Source of the DNA: Isoetes taiwanensis
Lineage: Eukaryota; Streptophyta; Lycopodiopsida; Isoetales; Isoetaceae
Assembly (NCBI GenBank): GCA_021234155.1
Contig: JAJEKV010000050.1
Span: 2,117,842 to 2,181,841, forward strand
DNA length: 64,000 bases
Reading direction: 5' to 3'
Of the stretch, positions 44,001-57,003 are shown in pieces. Every line of letters begins with the position of its first letter. Position 1 is the stretch's first letter. The position numbers and the translations under genes are program-made. The notes beneath the pieces were generated by a model. It ran no database searches and was not told the DNA's origin. It saw nothing but the letters and a program-made list of their open reading frames with translations.

Positions 44001-47000
44001 GAAAAAAAAGGCTAAAATCAATGGGTCGAAATGGTGCACTCTAGATGTACGCGATTAGTACATCCGGTTGAATACATCACTAAATCATAGGAAAACCTTA
44101 GTGAAAAGCGTGCAAAACACAAAGAAAACCCCTGTTATTATGTTACATATTCATGCCTTCTAAGGCATCGACTAACAAATGTTGCATATTCTCGAAAGTT
44201 TTAAGTATAATGTTACATGTCTTATATCTTCCAAGGCATCTATGAAGCGATGCATGTTCGGACTAATTTAAGTATTATAGAAGTCATTTGAGAATTTTTA
44301 AAATATAAAGAATGCAAACACGCACATGCATGTCAATTAGGTGCTTGAGATGAGTGGCTTATATTTGTTCCAATCTAAACAATAATCCAACATGTTGTTT
44401 TAGCCATCTAATATAGTCAGTGGCTCCAATACATTGCCACAAGCCGTGGAGTTGTAAACCTTCAAGTGAAGAATTTTGGACTATATGTTTCACGTTCGAA
44501 GTGTGATTTGTTTGTTTGCAGGAAAGACTGTGAAAATAGTGTAAAAGCGGGCTTCTATATGAAGGAAATTAATAGCCTTGATACCTATTGCGAGCAGCCA
44601 TATCTTAGACAAGAAATACGACCAAAGTTGAGAAAAATCATTTCCAGGACGCGGCCCTCCTCCCATTGACTGAGAGATGGCAAGGTTTAGCTTGTGAAGA
44701 TTAGCTATGTCTGCTTGATGGAGCCACATGTTGAAGATGAGGCCCATGCCTTGATGGTCCGGTCATGGGGTTTTGCTAGAAGTTAGTTTCAAAGAGTTTT
44801 GCCATGCCTGGCTCACAGGAACCATGCCTCGCGGAACATGCCATAGTTGTTTCCTCTTTTTCTTTGTAATGCACTCTCTTCCCAACAAATGTAAAATGAT
44901 ATTCAATAAAAGTTGGGGACCCATGACAACTTGTTAGGTCAAGGCTCTAAAAAGCACATATATCCGAAGCACCTTTTGCATTATCAAGATTGGGACAAGT
45001 GCTTCAAGGGATTGTCCATTGGAAGTTCCACCAGCTCCTCCTCGCTGGCTGGACGCCTCAAAAAGAGACGCATATGAACCGAAGATGTATTGAAAGAAGG
45101 CGAAAATTCACATGTTCTAACCATGGGGAACAAACATGGCACAATATCCGAACATGTAGAAATCTTGCATGAAACTTATCTTAATTTGACATGAAAATAA
45201 TTGTACCATTGGCTCTAACTTTTTTTCTCCTTGTTTCCTTCTGTTGAAGATAGCTTTTTAATGTCTTTTTGGTAATTGCGTTTAAAGTGCTAGTAATATT
45301 GTGGTGCTTGCTCATACTTGTCACTTCCTAATGCACTGTCAGTTCTCAAACCTTGATCCATGGAATACACTATGGAATATTCCAAATCTCACAACCCCGG
45401 CCGTCCATGCAAAAACAAGATGGGATCAAACTTCGATTATCCACGCCATCCAATAGTTTCGTGTAGTTTAAACAATCATCAATGTAGTCAACTAGAACGC
45501 ATACATTGCGGCATGAAAGCATACGGCGGATTTTTAATGACAATACATGAGCGTAAAGAATGAGTATCAGATCAACATCCTACGCCATTAGAGCAATAGG
45601 GTCTAAGTTAGATATTAGTACAAAAGCACCCGTCCGGACGCTATTGCCAGGTTTGGTCCATTTGTGTTTGAGGTGCTTGGAGAGGGAACGCTGGCGATCC
45701 GCTTTTTAACAAATTGCTTAGGATCGATGACATGGCTACCCGCAAAAATCAAATTAGGTCGTAATCAATTTGGCCGGGGTTGTTGTGAGATGGCATGGAG
45801 AGTGAATAGATTTGGCAATGGCGGGGAAGCATGATCCGGTGTTGTACCGAATGTAATTTTCTTTGAAATGCAAAGACGGTTTCTCTATACAACACAATTC
45901 TCGCACAACATGATTCTAAATGGATCAATCGAAGCCTTCCAGTTTAGATGAAAAAGCCGACTTCAAATTTTTCGGGGAAATTTAGAGAGAGAAGAAGGCA
46001 ATCTAGGCAAGAGGAAAAGAGATAGGAGAGGGAGAAGAAAATATCCAAAACCTCAAGTTGACAATTGGCTTGAGTGTGCGAGAAGGCTTCAAGAATTGTC
46101 CAAGAATTTGGGCGATTATTTCAATAATATCACAAAAGCCTTTGAAAGAGAAGGGGATAAGGTGTAATCGGTGGTACGATTTTGTGAAGAGAGTGAAGAA
46201 GAAATTGCCCAATGGAGGTGGATTTTGTTGATCATGATCAAAGCAAGGTCATGAAGAATGTAATTAGAAATGTTCAAGAGACACTCAATCAAAAAGAAAC
46301 TAAGGAAGACAGATATAATGCAAGCAAGAAAGTCCACATTGCAAACGGTATCTTCAAAAAGAAACAAAACCAACCGGTCTGCCGGTTACCGCGCCTCCTT
46401 CATGTATCAAGAAAATCATTTGTTGCAAAGAACCGAAAGAAGAGTAATGGCAGAACAAGAATGTGGTTAAAGGTGGTCAATGTTTTCAAGGAAAAAGAGA
46501 TCAGATGCAATAACTAATGAGGTTAAAATTACGTTTACAAGTTCACGGGACGAGAAAACAAGAGTCTCACCATACAGGAAGCATGTGAGAAAGTTTGTTA
46601 CAAAAAGATGGTGAAAAAATTGATCATCCAATACAAGCGCTTGAAATTTCTCGGGTAATTATTATGCTTTATATGTTTTCGCAGCTTTGTTCTTCTTTAC
46701 TATATTCTTTGCTTTTAATTTTTTTGGAACACGTATTTCTTTGCTTTGTTTATAGTTGCAATTTTACATGGCATTCAAAAGGAATTAATGAAATGAAGAT
46801 TTCAGCCAACACATTTGAATTCTTTGAAGCCATCTTTTGTGAAGCGTTTAAAAAAAAGAGAGACACATTCTTTTGCCAATATCACACCATGTTTATAAAT
46901 CCACTAGTGATTTTTGGAGGCAAATAATCCGCCCTAAAAGAAGAAGATGAAGAATGGCACAAACATCAATGCTGCCGTTGGCATACAAAAAGATTGTAAA

Positions 47001-49250
47001 ATTTGAAAAGGTACTCTTAAGTTTTGTCTCTTCAATGTTATGATTTTAAAAGATATTCTTGCTCATTAACTTTAATGTGGTGTTATAAGCGAGGTTTGCT
47101 TTTTGTCCCTAAGGAGAAGATGGAGGCTGCATTACAAGGTGGAGTGGAAGCAGTTTGAAAAGGCATTTGTTTGGCTTAATTAAATTGTGCTTTCGTTTAA
47201 CATTCTTTTTAAACAAGCGCAAAGCCCGGAAATGTTCATGATGCGAAATCAAGAAGTTGGATACATGAAGGAGACTACCAAAGAAAAAATGGGAGGGAGG
47301 AAACCAGCCAAAGTAACAAGACTTGCATACAAGAAGCGAGGAGTACTGAGAGTTCATGAAGCATGCCAACAAGACAATGGTACAATTTGTCACACACAAT
47401 TATGGCTTTGCTTGGCGGGCAAAGCAATTCGGGGCGTGTTTGGATACCTTTCACGAAGATGCAATTGTCTGTAATTGACTTTGCTGAAAATTACGGTTTT
47501 AAAATTCGGAAGGGGAGGCACAATCTTGCCAGCGGCGCACCACGGACGGAGCCTCAGTGCAGTTCATATCACATATAGACATGCAACCCAAAGGCGAGAT
47601 AGAGGAGATGGAAGTTAAAGAGAGCAAAGCCCAGGCGGGATAATTTGAAAAGAAGAAGACAAGTGGCGGAGGAGATCATGACACCAATCGGAGGAGAATT
47701 ATAAAGGGAAGTCGCGATTTTATATTTCAGATGACGAGGGGAGCATATACGAGTTTGTACAACATTGCTTGAAAGTACATGTTGGTGGCTTAGAGCCGCG
47801 AGAACGTGAGTATAAGAAACATATTTTTTGGAGTGATGGTTGCACATCGGTTTAAAGGAGCAAGGCCTTTTCGGTATTTAGGAAGGAACTATGTGTGTAG
47901 TGAAGGAATTGAGTATGATGGAATTTCTTTGCGATTCTCATGGCAAAGGAGAACATGATGGACAAAGTGCAATATTGAAAAGGGTTTTGGCAAAGGAGCA
48001 ATTGGAAGTATGAGTCACGGAAATTGGGCATTGCCAAAAGACATTATCGATTTCATGGCCCGGAGAATCTTGTAGTAACATTTTCAAGATGGTGAAGAGA
48101 CATGCCAAAAGGATTATGGCATCCCTTCGGTAGATTACTAATTCTATTTTGCGTTTTTTTGCTTTTGCCCGAAGAAGCGAGAAGTTGAAGTTTTTAGATA
48201 TTGGGCTCTTTCTGCCATATTCTTTCTTATATTCTTTATAAGTCGTTATCAATGAAAACTAACAAATTCTTTCTTTTGCACAAATGTTCCTTGTCCTCCA
48301 CGACTTTAAAAGCTTTCGGATAGATTGCTTTTCATACTTGTATGCTTTAATGCTTACATACTTTATGTTTTGATTAAGCTAATACGGAGACTTGATGAAC
48401 CACGGAAAAGCGGACTTGATGGACATGGAAAGCAGTTAGAAAGTTTACAAGTGTACACAAGTGTAGGTAAATACACGAAACATTGGATTTACATTAATAT
48501 GGATTTTTATTTACAAAAGTGTCTGCCTATGTACTTATATCCGATATTCCGCAAAAGCATTTATTATAACTTAAGTTACATCTTAAGTTACATGAAGTTA
48601 AAGTTTATCATCTTCAATGTTTTCTCAAAGTCATTATCTTCAATGTGGGTCTGATCTTGTGTTATTTCTTCTCTTGGTTTCCTCACGTTGCCTTCAATTA
48701 TCTTCAATGTTGAATTACGTCCCATTGGCTTCCAGTATTGTTCGATGTGCTCCGGTATGGAGAATGTGTGTTGTGTCTTCTTTTAGGTTTCATCAATTTT
48801 TTCAACACCAACAATATCTTTCACCAATTGCATGCTTCCCTCAATTGCTACTCTCCATCTTTAAAGTTCTTTCAAGTGGTCAGCAGTAAGATTGATTATG
48901 TTGATGTCTCTACTTCCTTGACCACATCAACATGGAAATTTCTTTGGTGCAACGCCTTTTTGAGGATTCTTTGAATGAAGCCAAGTGTGCAAACATGCTT
49001 TTATGTAGTTGAATACCTTATCATTTTCTTCATTGTCAAGCTCTCAACTATTAAACATATGTATGCGGTGGGGACAAAGAAAGTCTTGTACAAAGAAATT
49101 CATCCTGAAGCACAACATCACATACATCATTAAAGGCATGTAAACTTTGACAGTGGCTTCATAAATCTTGGTTTTGATTGCATTGCACGGAAACGTAAAA
49201 GGCATTACCTCACACTCATACGACCCATATGAATTTGAATTTAGCAATGT
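44000..49250. other. Long stretch without a confident gene
   Basis: Plus-strand frames at 46212-46517 and 47187-47578 are Lys/Arg-rich and slightly protein-like (for example VIDFAENYGFKIRKGR near 47475), but they are short, interrupted and without a domain I can name. Near 48600-48720 the phrase TTATCTTCAATGT occurs three times. The region is most likely eroded transposon or intergenic sequence. Confidence 0.4.
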
Positions 49251-49344
49251 AGTGTCTTGGAGAATCTTATTTGTATGAAGAAGTTGAAAGAAGAAGAGAT
49301 TTTACCGTCGCCCGCAGCGTCTATCCGGACATGTGACACTGCTT

Positions 49345-49600
49345 ACAACACGGATGGGTCCTCCCCCACCACTTTACATTCTTTGAGTGGGTCCTTCCCC
49401 ACAAACTTTACGTTTAAATGGCCACTTTCTAGCGGCGTTGAACGTGACCTTGGCTATGGCGGGTTTAGCACGTCTTACCGAGGGACCCCACCACTTTACA
49501 TTGCTGAAGTGGGTCCTTCCCCACAAACTTTACATTGCATGGCCACTTTCCAGCAGTTGGGCCGTGACCTTGGGTATGGCGGTTTAGCGTCTTACCACCG
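49345..49600. repeat. 122-bp tandem duplication of a dispersed repeat
   Basis: AGTGGGTCCTTCCCCACAAA through TGGCCACTTTC and GTGACCTTGG.TATGGCGG starts at 49386 and again at 49508. The segment GATGGGTCCTCCCCCACCAC just before it, plus AGTGGGTCCTTCCCC, is the inverted match of 30215-30270. Confidence 0.85.
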
Positions 49601-49679
49601 AAAGGATGTTGTGCTTCATCATGCTAGACCAAATCCAGCACAAATCTTTTTCAAAACTCCAATCCAAGAATTCTTGTAA

Positions 49680-52600
49680 AAAAGGTGCACCAAATAACCA
49701 CTTTCCTGTTTGTGTAATGCTTCTTGAGAGCGGTGGAATATTTGTCTTGCTCCTTTTTGGAAGGTGTTGACAAAACTCTATTAATGTCTAAGATGACAAG
49801 TTTTTTTCTTTTTCTAAATCCTACGCAGCATTCATAAGAAAAGAATCTTAAACATCAACATGACAACAATTAAAAAATTCTGAGAAATTACAATATTAAA
49901 AAGCCGAAAATAGAATTAAAAGAAAAGATGATTAATTCGAAAACCAAAATTACATTCAAACAATGTTCTCAAACAATATAAAAACAAGTAAAAGCGATTA
50001 TTTCACACCACAATATGTTATGTTACGAAACTAACTCAATGACTTGATATCTTGAGAAAACGAACACTGAACTTACCATTTAACATTTTTCAAAATAATA
50101 TCAACTTGGTCACCTATTTGCTTTGGTGCTTGGGGTGGTGACTTCTTTGAGGGGTCTCCCAATCTTCTTTTTTGTTCTTTGTTGTTGCTACCTCCATTTC
50201 TTCTAGCGCATGCCTCATGCCTTATCCCTTACCTTTCTCAGCACGGCATCTTGGCAAGCTGGCGGCCGTAACATCATCTTCATTTGCTTGTTCTTCATCT
50301 TTACGCTTACGTGAACATCTACATGCTGTGGCTGATGAGGCTTTCTGATTGCACTCCTCAAGCACGGTCTTTATGCCAATTCGAGGAACCTTTTGCCGGG
50401 TTGTTCATAATATTCTTACAGGCTTGCTCTCAACAACATTGAGCGTTTATCCTTTTTTTGTTGGCCCTAATAAGCTGGGTGGAACTTTCTTTTGCTTAGA
50501 ACACAAATCAATTTTAAATGAGATTAAGTTAGTTAAAAAACACAAATAAAAATATCAAAGTCTTACCTTATACGCAAAGCTTCTCTGACTTTTCCTTCTT
50601 TGGACTTAGTGACACTTGAGTTGATCACATTAGATAGAAGCCCGAGGGTGAAACAGCGGTGCCACCGGGTGCTTTATTAAATAATAATGCGGTGAAAATA
50701 CAGTGAAATACAGTGTAACAAAATTTGGAAAACTTATGGTGGAAACAAATGCACTACTAGTGCCTACCTCTGCTTACCTTTGCTGCTGAATCGCAAGTCT
50801 TCTTCTGCAACCTCTAGATGAAGTTCCACAAAAAACTTCTTGGGGAACTTCCTTCAAACACAAAACATGTCTTCTTTTCATACACAAAAGCATCGACATG
50901 CAAATATGGGACATGTTCACATGGTAATGCCATACTCAATTTATATTTTTGGATTGAAGACCAATCCACATGCGGCCTATGCATCTTCCATGGCAAACCG
51001 AGGGCAACTTTTGCTTTTCATAGTTATGATAGACATTTTTGATATATGAATCCATCAATTGTCTACAGCTTCTAAATATTTCACTTTCTGTAATCTGAAT
51101 TCGGTGAAAGTTTTAAATCTTTCCTTCTTTTTCATGCTCACCGTAATGCTTCAACACTAACCTTTGGAAGGCAAGCCTCCGGTTTAGAGCAAAATATATT
51201 TCACCACTTATTTTTGCCTTTAACTCTTCAATGCAGCGGTCTCCATCATTCTTGTGCCGCTTTGGCATTCCAAAGCGAGACAACTCGTCTCCATTCTTGC
51301 TATCTGGGCGTTCCTTCCAAGCTCAATCATCCTCTCTCTTCCTTGCTAAAGTTCTTTATCTGCCTAATGGTACTAATTATTTTTACGGATCCCGGTTATG
51401 CAGGTTGTCTAATCATTTCAACTTACTAACCTCCTCTTCAATGAAAGAAATGTGGAAACTTAAATTTAGAGCAGAAAATAGGAAAGTGACTGCCTTTCCT
51501 TAAATTCAAGTTGGGGTGTTGATCTTTTTGAAACTCACAATTGTACTTTGGCATGGAAAGAGCTGTAGTTTTGATCCTTTTTAACATCTTCTTTTTAACT
51601 TCAGTATCATCCTTTTCTCTGGACAAATGCTTTGTTCTTGGCAGCCCAAATCAACCCTATGAGCCTCGAGAGAGTTGTATACATACATTCTATGATTTTC
51701 CATGCAAATGGCGATAAATGCCACTAAGCTATCAATTCATTATTAAAGGGACATCCATCCTCCTTAATCGATCAAAGCCATCAGTTCACCTTCGATAAGA
51801 AATGAATGAAATGCGTTTGATTTGCTGGCTCATTATTCGGATAAATACTGTTCCAGTCCATGCATGACTAATATTTTTAGCGATATTTCAGAAACACTGC
51901 TTTGTGAGATGGTCCAGCCACGGAAACCGCAGAAAAGAAGATACTTTAAAAAAGCGACTAAAAAGCAAAGGAATTAGACAAAGCGCCTTAGCAGAGGATA
52001 AATTCAATTTGTAAATCTTGAGATGAAGTGTCGAGAGAACAAATTGGCTGTCACAGATTCTAATTAAATAACAATGAAAGCGAAGACCATTACACCTCGA
52101 CAAATCAAAATCATTGTTAAATAGAGAAAGTAGCCTTGGAGAATAGGTAGTTAGATTTGTATTAAGAATAGAGAACTTATACAAAAGCATCGACCAGATG
52201 CGACTCTTCCTTAAACAGTTACGACTCAATATATGACATGGACTGACACATCATCTATGCTGAGTTGGCAGGGTGATCATATTCTAACACTTCCAACACT
52301 TTTATGATACCTCTTAAATCTTTATAACTCCACGCGAAAATGTGTTTGAATTTTTTGAAGAGACTGAGGGTGCGACCTGATTGATTGGTTGTCTCTTAAG
52401 TCAATGATTCCAACTTCCGAAGTCTGAATATGCGAAATGACATCCGTGTCCTGTGATGAGCCTGCCGAGTTGACCCTCCAGGCAACTTGGGATCTTGTCA
52501 AACCTTGCACATTCTAGCTTGTTAATGGTGGTGAAGAATTGAATCTTCCTTTTGCGCAATTGAAACTTAAACCATTACTAGAAATCCATCCTCATTGAGA

Positions 52601-52690
52601 TACAATATAACCCCACTATCCATCAAGAATACAAATTCAAACGATTTATTATCCACAATACTCTCAATGTATAAACATTGTTAAGCAAGT
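49680..52690. other. AT-rich stretch, no confident gene
   Basis: On the minus strand at about 50370-50130 one frame reads KTVLEECNQKASSATACRCS and continues RKRKDEEQANEDDVTAASLP, which has the look of a charged nuclear protein tail, but frames are interrupted on both sides. Other frames (50814-51050 plus, 52229-51888 minus) have no domain. Confidence 0.35.
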
Positions 52691-52699
52691 TAAACAAAA

Positions 52700-53330
52700 G
52701 CTTTTTAACTCCAGATCACAACCACGATCCTCAGCTACATTGCTGCCATCCGCGCAACCACTACCTTGCTTGTTCACTGCACATGCACTCACTAGGTTTA
52801 GTCCTCTTGACTAAGCGGAGATCCCTGGCTGCCATTGCATGCATGGAAATACTCTGGAATCTTGGATACACAAACACAGATGGAAAATCCTACGTGAATA
52901 CAGTGCTAAGAACAAGACAACATAGTCCAAAGAAATACCAAACATGAACATCAAAAGTAAAGAACATAGCCAAAATACCAAACCATCATGACACATAGCT
53001 CCGGGACAATGGGAAGCTCAGCTAGCCTACATGCAGGTCCTGTTAGCAGAGAAATGCCTCGCCAGCTCACATTCCAAGCCCCGTTGGCGGAGTTGGTGGG
53101 GTAAACTTCGTATGCGTATACCCTTCCCAGCCCATGTCTGGCGCTGGAGGACCTCTTACCATGGAGTCACAAGAGTTGACGTAGCATCCTGATCAGGGAA
53201 ACTATGCCTGGTGTCACAGAGCACAAAAATACCACAGAATCACAGATGAACATGAGCATGCCAGAGCAATCTAGGCCACCGAACCTAGAAGTCCGACCCC
53301 AGAGGTTTCAACAGACATAATCAAATACCA
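52700..53330. repeat. Dispersed element, copy B
   Basis: Diverged relative of the 32.0-32.57 kb element. Landmarks: AGGTTTAGTCCTCTTGACTA (52794), GTATGCGTATACCCTTCCCA (53110), GAGTTGACGTAG (53173), AGAAGTCCGACCCCAGAGGT (53287). Same order and similar spacing. The stretch from 53330 to 54190 is AT-rich without a gene. Confidence 0.55.
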
Positions 53331-54198
53331 AGACAACAATGGAACAATGCAAAGACCATAGCATGTGATGTTCATTAGATGCTTACTATACATGTGCCTA
53401 GATGATACTGCTGCTAATGTTGCCCATACAACCTGCCCAAGTTGAAGTAGCTTGTCCAAAGATCAGTGTAAGTCCCAATAGTTATGTATCTCTATCCCGA
53501 CACTTAAGCACCTCCTTAGTAATTGAATTTAAATTATCCATATACCACCTTAATTACCATTGATGCCGATTGATGCCGAGAGACCGTCTATATCCAGTAT
53601 CTGTGTGATATTCCTTAGCATGACTCCATCTCCATAGCTACAAAGCCCCAAGTTCCATCTCCATGTCCAATGCTTATAATAAATCACTTAGATATGTTTA
53701 CTCATGTTTTATACTAAAATCCACATCCTTAGCTCATGAATTTAATTGGCACAACTTATATGAACCCTCAACTCAGTGCTTCCAGCTTAAGAATCCATAA
53801 GGTCTCATGAGCGTAACTGCTTCTATCTTCCGCAAGTGATCGTAGACCCAGACTCCCTCTTCAGGACATCTCTAGGAGCTAAACTTCCAATTAACTAATT
53901 ATTCCTATAATGGTATCACATATTCTCTTATTTAAATGACTTCAATCATTCATAAAATACAAGTTCTTACTATTTGTTATGATTATGGCCAGCTCTTCAC
54001 ACTCGAATTTCCTCTGCTGGCTAAGTCTCTCCTTAAGCCAAGACACGACCCAATTCCCTCAATGGTTACCTAAGCTTTTTATTTAAGAAGCCAACAACAA
54101 AGCAATTACACTAAGCAAAGCAACAATAAGTCCAACAAAATTATCAATGACTTAACACAGTAGCTCAAACAGGGACCTCGAAACTCGGTGCTCCGATC

Positions 54199-55836
54199 GG
54201 CTCCCGAAATTTAGTCCAGGAGCCAGCCGGGTTCGCCCAAGCGAACCCCCAAAATTCGCCCAGGCGAACCCGCGGGATTTGCCCAGGCGAACCCGCAGGG
54301 GGACGTGGCGGCGCTGGCAAATGCGTGGCATTACGGTTCGCTGGTTAACCCAAACCCCCGGTAACCGGTCAGCGGTGGCGAGGCGAGAGTCACGCCATCC
54401 CGATCCTACCAGGTTCGCTTTAATAACCCATCACTACGGATCGATGTTATACAACCTACAAATGACCCTACCCTCTCCGGCCTGGGCTAACCCCGTGTCA
54501 CTTCGCCGGTCGGGTACAGGCCATGCGTTTTCAGCGTGGGGCCCCCGCAGGGTTCGCCTGGGCGAACCCAAAAGCGTGGCAGGGGGCGCTTGTTGCCATT
54601 GGATTCGGCTTCCAAATCCAAGCTTGCAGAGGTAACTAAGCTCTCCGTCTTGGGGAAGATCCTCAAGGATGCGGGTATAGAAGAGAGGATGAATGTTGCA
54701 AAGCTTACAGAGATTCTGCAATGGCGAAGATTTGGGCTTTCATGTTGGAAGGAGCTTTAATTTTCTGGGTTCTCGTGTTCTGGATCTGATTCAGGATGAA
54801 AGGGAGGATACCGTTCTAGTCGGATTAAAAGCTGTTTGAGGGCGATTTGCGCGAAAGCAAAATGGTCGGAGCCCATGGTGGTGCAGATGGGATTTGTTCT
54901 TCCTCTTGTCCACATACTCAGTTTTGGGGCGCAGGGAATGTATAGAAAATGCGGTTTCCATATTAGAGCTATTGTGTTCTAGTGCGAAGGGAGAGCTGCC
55001 CTTCAAGAACAAAATTGTACCATTCCTTCGTTGGTGGGAGTTTTGAGAAGGGTTTCTGATAAATCTACCCATCATGCCATGTCCGTTTTGTGGGCTGTTT
55101 GTAAATCTTGGCCCGAAGAAACTGCTTTAGAGGCTGTCAAAGCAGGGGCTCCTACAAAGCTTTTGTTGATCATTCAAGGCGGATGCAATCCTGTCATGAA
55201 ACAGAGATGCTCGGAGCTTCTCAAACTCCTTTCTCAGAGCTACCATTCTTCCACGTTCATCTTCAACAGCGATTTCACACAAACAATTCACTGATTTGAT
55301 GAATTTGTTGTCGGATTCGAATTTTCCTGTTAAAAAATGCTACAGAAATATGATCAAAGCAATGTGCATGATCCCAGATCGTGAGCAAAGAAAAAAAATT
55401 TGATTTCTGCGGAAATCCAACTTTCAAATGATTGATGCTTGGGAGCCAAATGCTGATTTCTGCCGTGGATCCCGCCCCCTGCCACGCTTTTGGGTTCGCC
55501 CAAGCGAACCCGGCGGGGGCCCCTCGCTGAAAACGCCTGGCCTGTACCCGACCCCGAAGTGACCTGTACCCGACCCCGAAGTGACCTGGGGTTCGCCCAG
55601 GCGAACCCGGTAGGGTCGCTGGCCCAACGCGCGTGACTCCCTACCGCTGCCGCCCGACAAGACCGGGTTTGGGTTCGCGGCATTTAACCCGGCAAGAATG
55701 CCACGCAGCGATTGCGCCGCAAACCCTCGATGCCACATCCCCTCAGGGTTCGTGATGGGGCTTATCCGCTGGTTCGCCTGCGACTTTTTAGTTCGCCAAG
55801 CGAACCCGCTTTGGCACTTTGACTCAATTTCGAGCC
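54199..55836. mobile_element. Element with about 420-bp inverted arms around a U-box/ARM gene fragment
   Basis: The arm at 54199-54620 is repeated in reverse at about 55432-55836. Shared landmarks read outside-in: GGCTC.CGAAATT.AGTC, GGGTTCGCC palindrome, TGCGTGGCATT, ACCCAAACCC, AGTCACGC, GTCGGGTACAGGCCA, GCGTTTTCAGCG, GGGGCCCCCGC, and AACCCAAAAGCGTGGCAGGG. The left arm has an insertion of about 70 bp (54420-54488) and the right arm a 24-bp duplication (55547-55594). Between the arms is a gene fragment (separate entry). Long inverted termini around a captured host-gene piece resemble a Pack-MULE or foldback transposon. I found no matching 9-bp target duplication at these ends, so the true termini may lie elsewhere. 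Confidence 0.65.
54610..55420 (+). pseudogene. U-box E3 ligase (PUB) ARM-repeat fragment
   Basis: Frames read LAEVTKLSVLGKILKDAG (54615 on), ICAKAKWSEPMVVQMGFVLP, EGRAALQEQNCTIPSLVGVL, then RVSDKSTHHAMSVLWAVCKS, WPEETALEAVKAGAPTKLLL, QGGCNPVMKQ and SELLKLL. The order and spacing match the C-terminal ARM repeats of plant U-box ubiquitin ligases (VSD..t..A...LWavCk and KLLLliQ.GC....kq...eLLKLL). The U-box itself is absent and there are at least three frame breaks. It lies wholly between the inverted arms, so it was probably captured by the element. Confidence 0.7.
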
Positions 55837-55839
55837 AAT

Positions 55840-57000
55840 AAAAGGTCAAACGGCCGGCCTCAGGCCCCCATCGCAAATTCTAAAGCCCATGCATCGATTT
55901 AGCGGTCCGGGCCATCTTCTAAGGATTTGATGCGATCCAGGCACATGATCCGGTGTTAGCCCGGCCAGAGATCTTTGGTGAAGCAAAACATTTCCCAGAG
56001 GCAACCAACAGTCTCCAGACTGCATTTAATCATCAAATCGGCCCTTCCTATATGAATTTCGGCCCGTTCCAGGAAGATTCCAACATGATTCAACTGAGTT
56101 CGGCCCATTTTGAGGCAGTTGGGTTGCATGCAGAATGGCTATTCCGACCTCTAGTTCCGCCAATTTGGCCCTTGATTCTTCTAAAACGGTGCTTTTGCAA
56201 GTGATTCAGCTCTTTTGCAATCCAAAACGACTTGTTCCAAGTAGTTTCCAAGGGTTTTCAAAGAATTACGGCTTCAAACGTGATGCCTTGTTGCAAACGA
56301 AACCCCTTTGTTGCAGCTCATCGTCTCCCAATCAAATCCATCTGGCAAAGCTAAATTAACATACTATGAATCACACAATAATACATTGTTGTTGCTCGAT
56401 TGCACGTCGCGACCCTTACCAGGCCCTTACAAAACAAAAGCATGCACCAATTAACAACATATGCAACCACAAAAGAATCCATAGTGCAAACCCCACCTGA
56501 TAGAAGATTTGATGCGGTTTCCAAGCTCTGGCATCCTCACTTGATCCGGCAATCCCTCTAGTGCAATCTTTCTCCGCCTTCATGCTCCAGATAGCCTTCT
56601 CCTGCAAAAAGCTTCATATTCCCAAAAGCCCTCTTTCCCAAAATCCATTTCTATGCAAAACCCATTTCTATGCAAAACCTTTGCTTATATTGCTACATGT
56701 ATGCCAAGCATGCATATACGCACATAAATACGTATACTAGACTATCAAGTGGCCATGACAGTTACATGTCCATGACTATATGAGTAAGTGGTTGTAGCAA
56801 AACTGAGGGTTCAGCACTCTGAGTGTTTAAGAATAAAGGATGTTGAGTTGGGTCAAGTAAAGGTTGCGTCATAATAGCAGCGACATCCCTGTAGGGGTGT
56901 GAACATCCTGGTGGATGTCAACACGCTGAATGCGATTGCAAGGCGCGAGATAAGGATCAAGCAAGGATGCAACAGCGTGGTCTTTATCGAGACTCATATC
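55840..57000. other. Spacer without a recognised gene
   Basis: Two overlapping plus-strand frames (55953-56204, 56135-56359) lack domains. The sequence becomes AT-rich after 56600. Nothing diagnostic is seen. Confidence 0.4.
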
Positions 57001-57003
57001 GCC

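Noticed and set aside
47360-47580. FAR1/MULE-type DNA-binding domain (FAENYGFKIRKGR).
   Set aside because: The match is very short, frames are interrupted and no cysteine/histidine pattern or transposase core follows.
46120-50000. Autonomous transposase for the inverted-arm element at 54 kb.
   Set aside because: No DDE-type motif or terminal repeat could be identified; proximity alone is not evidence.
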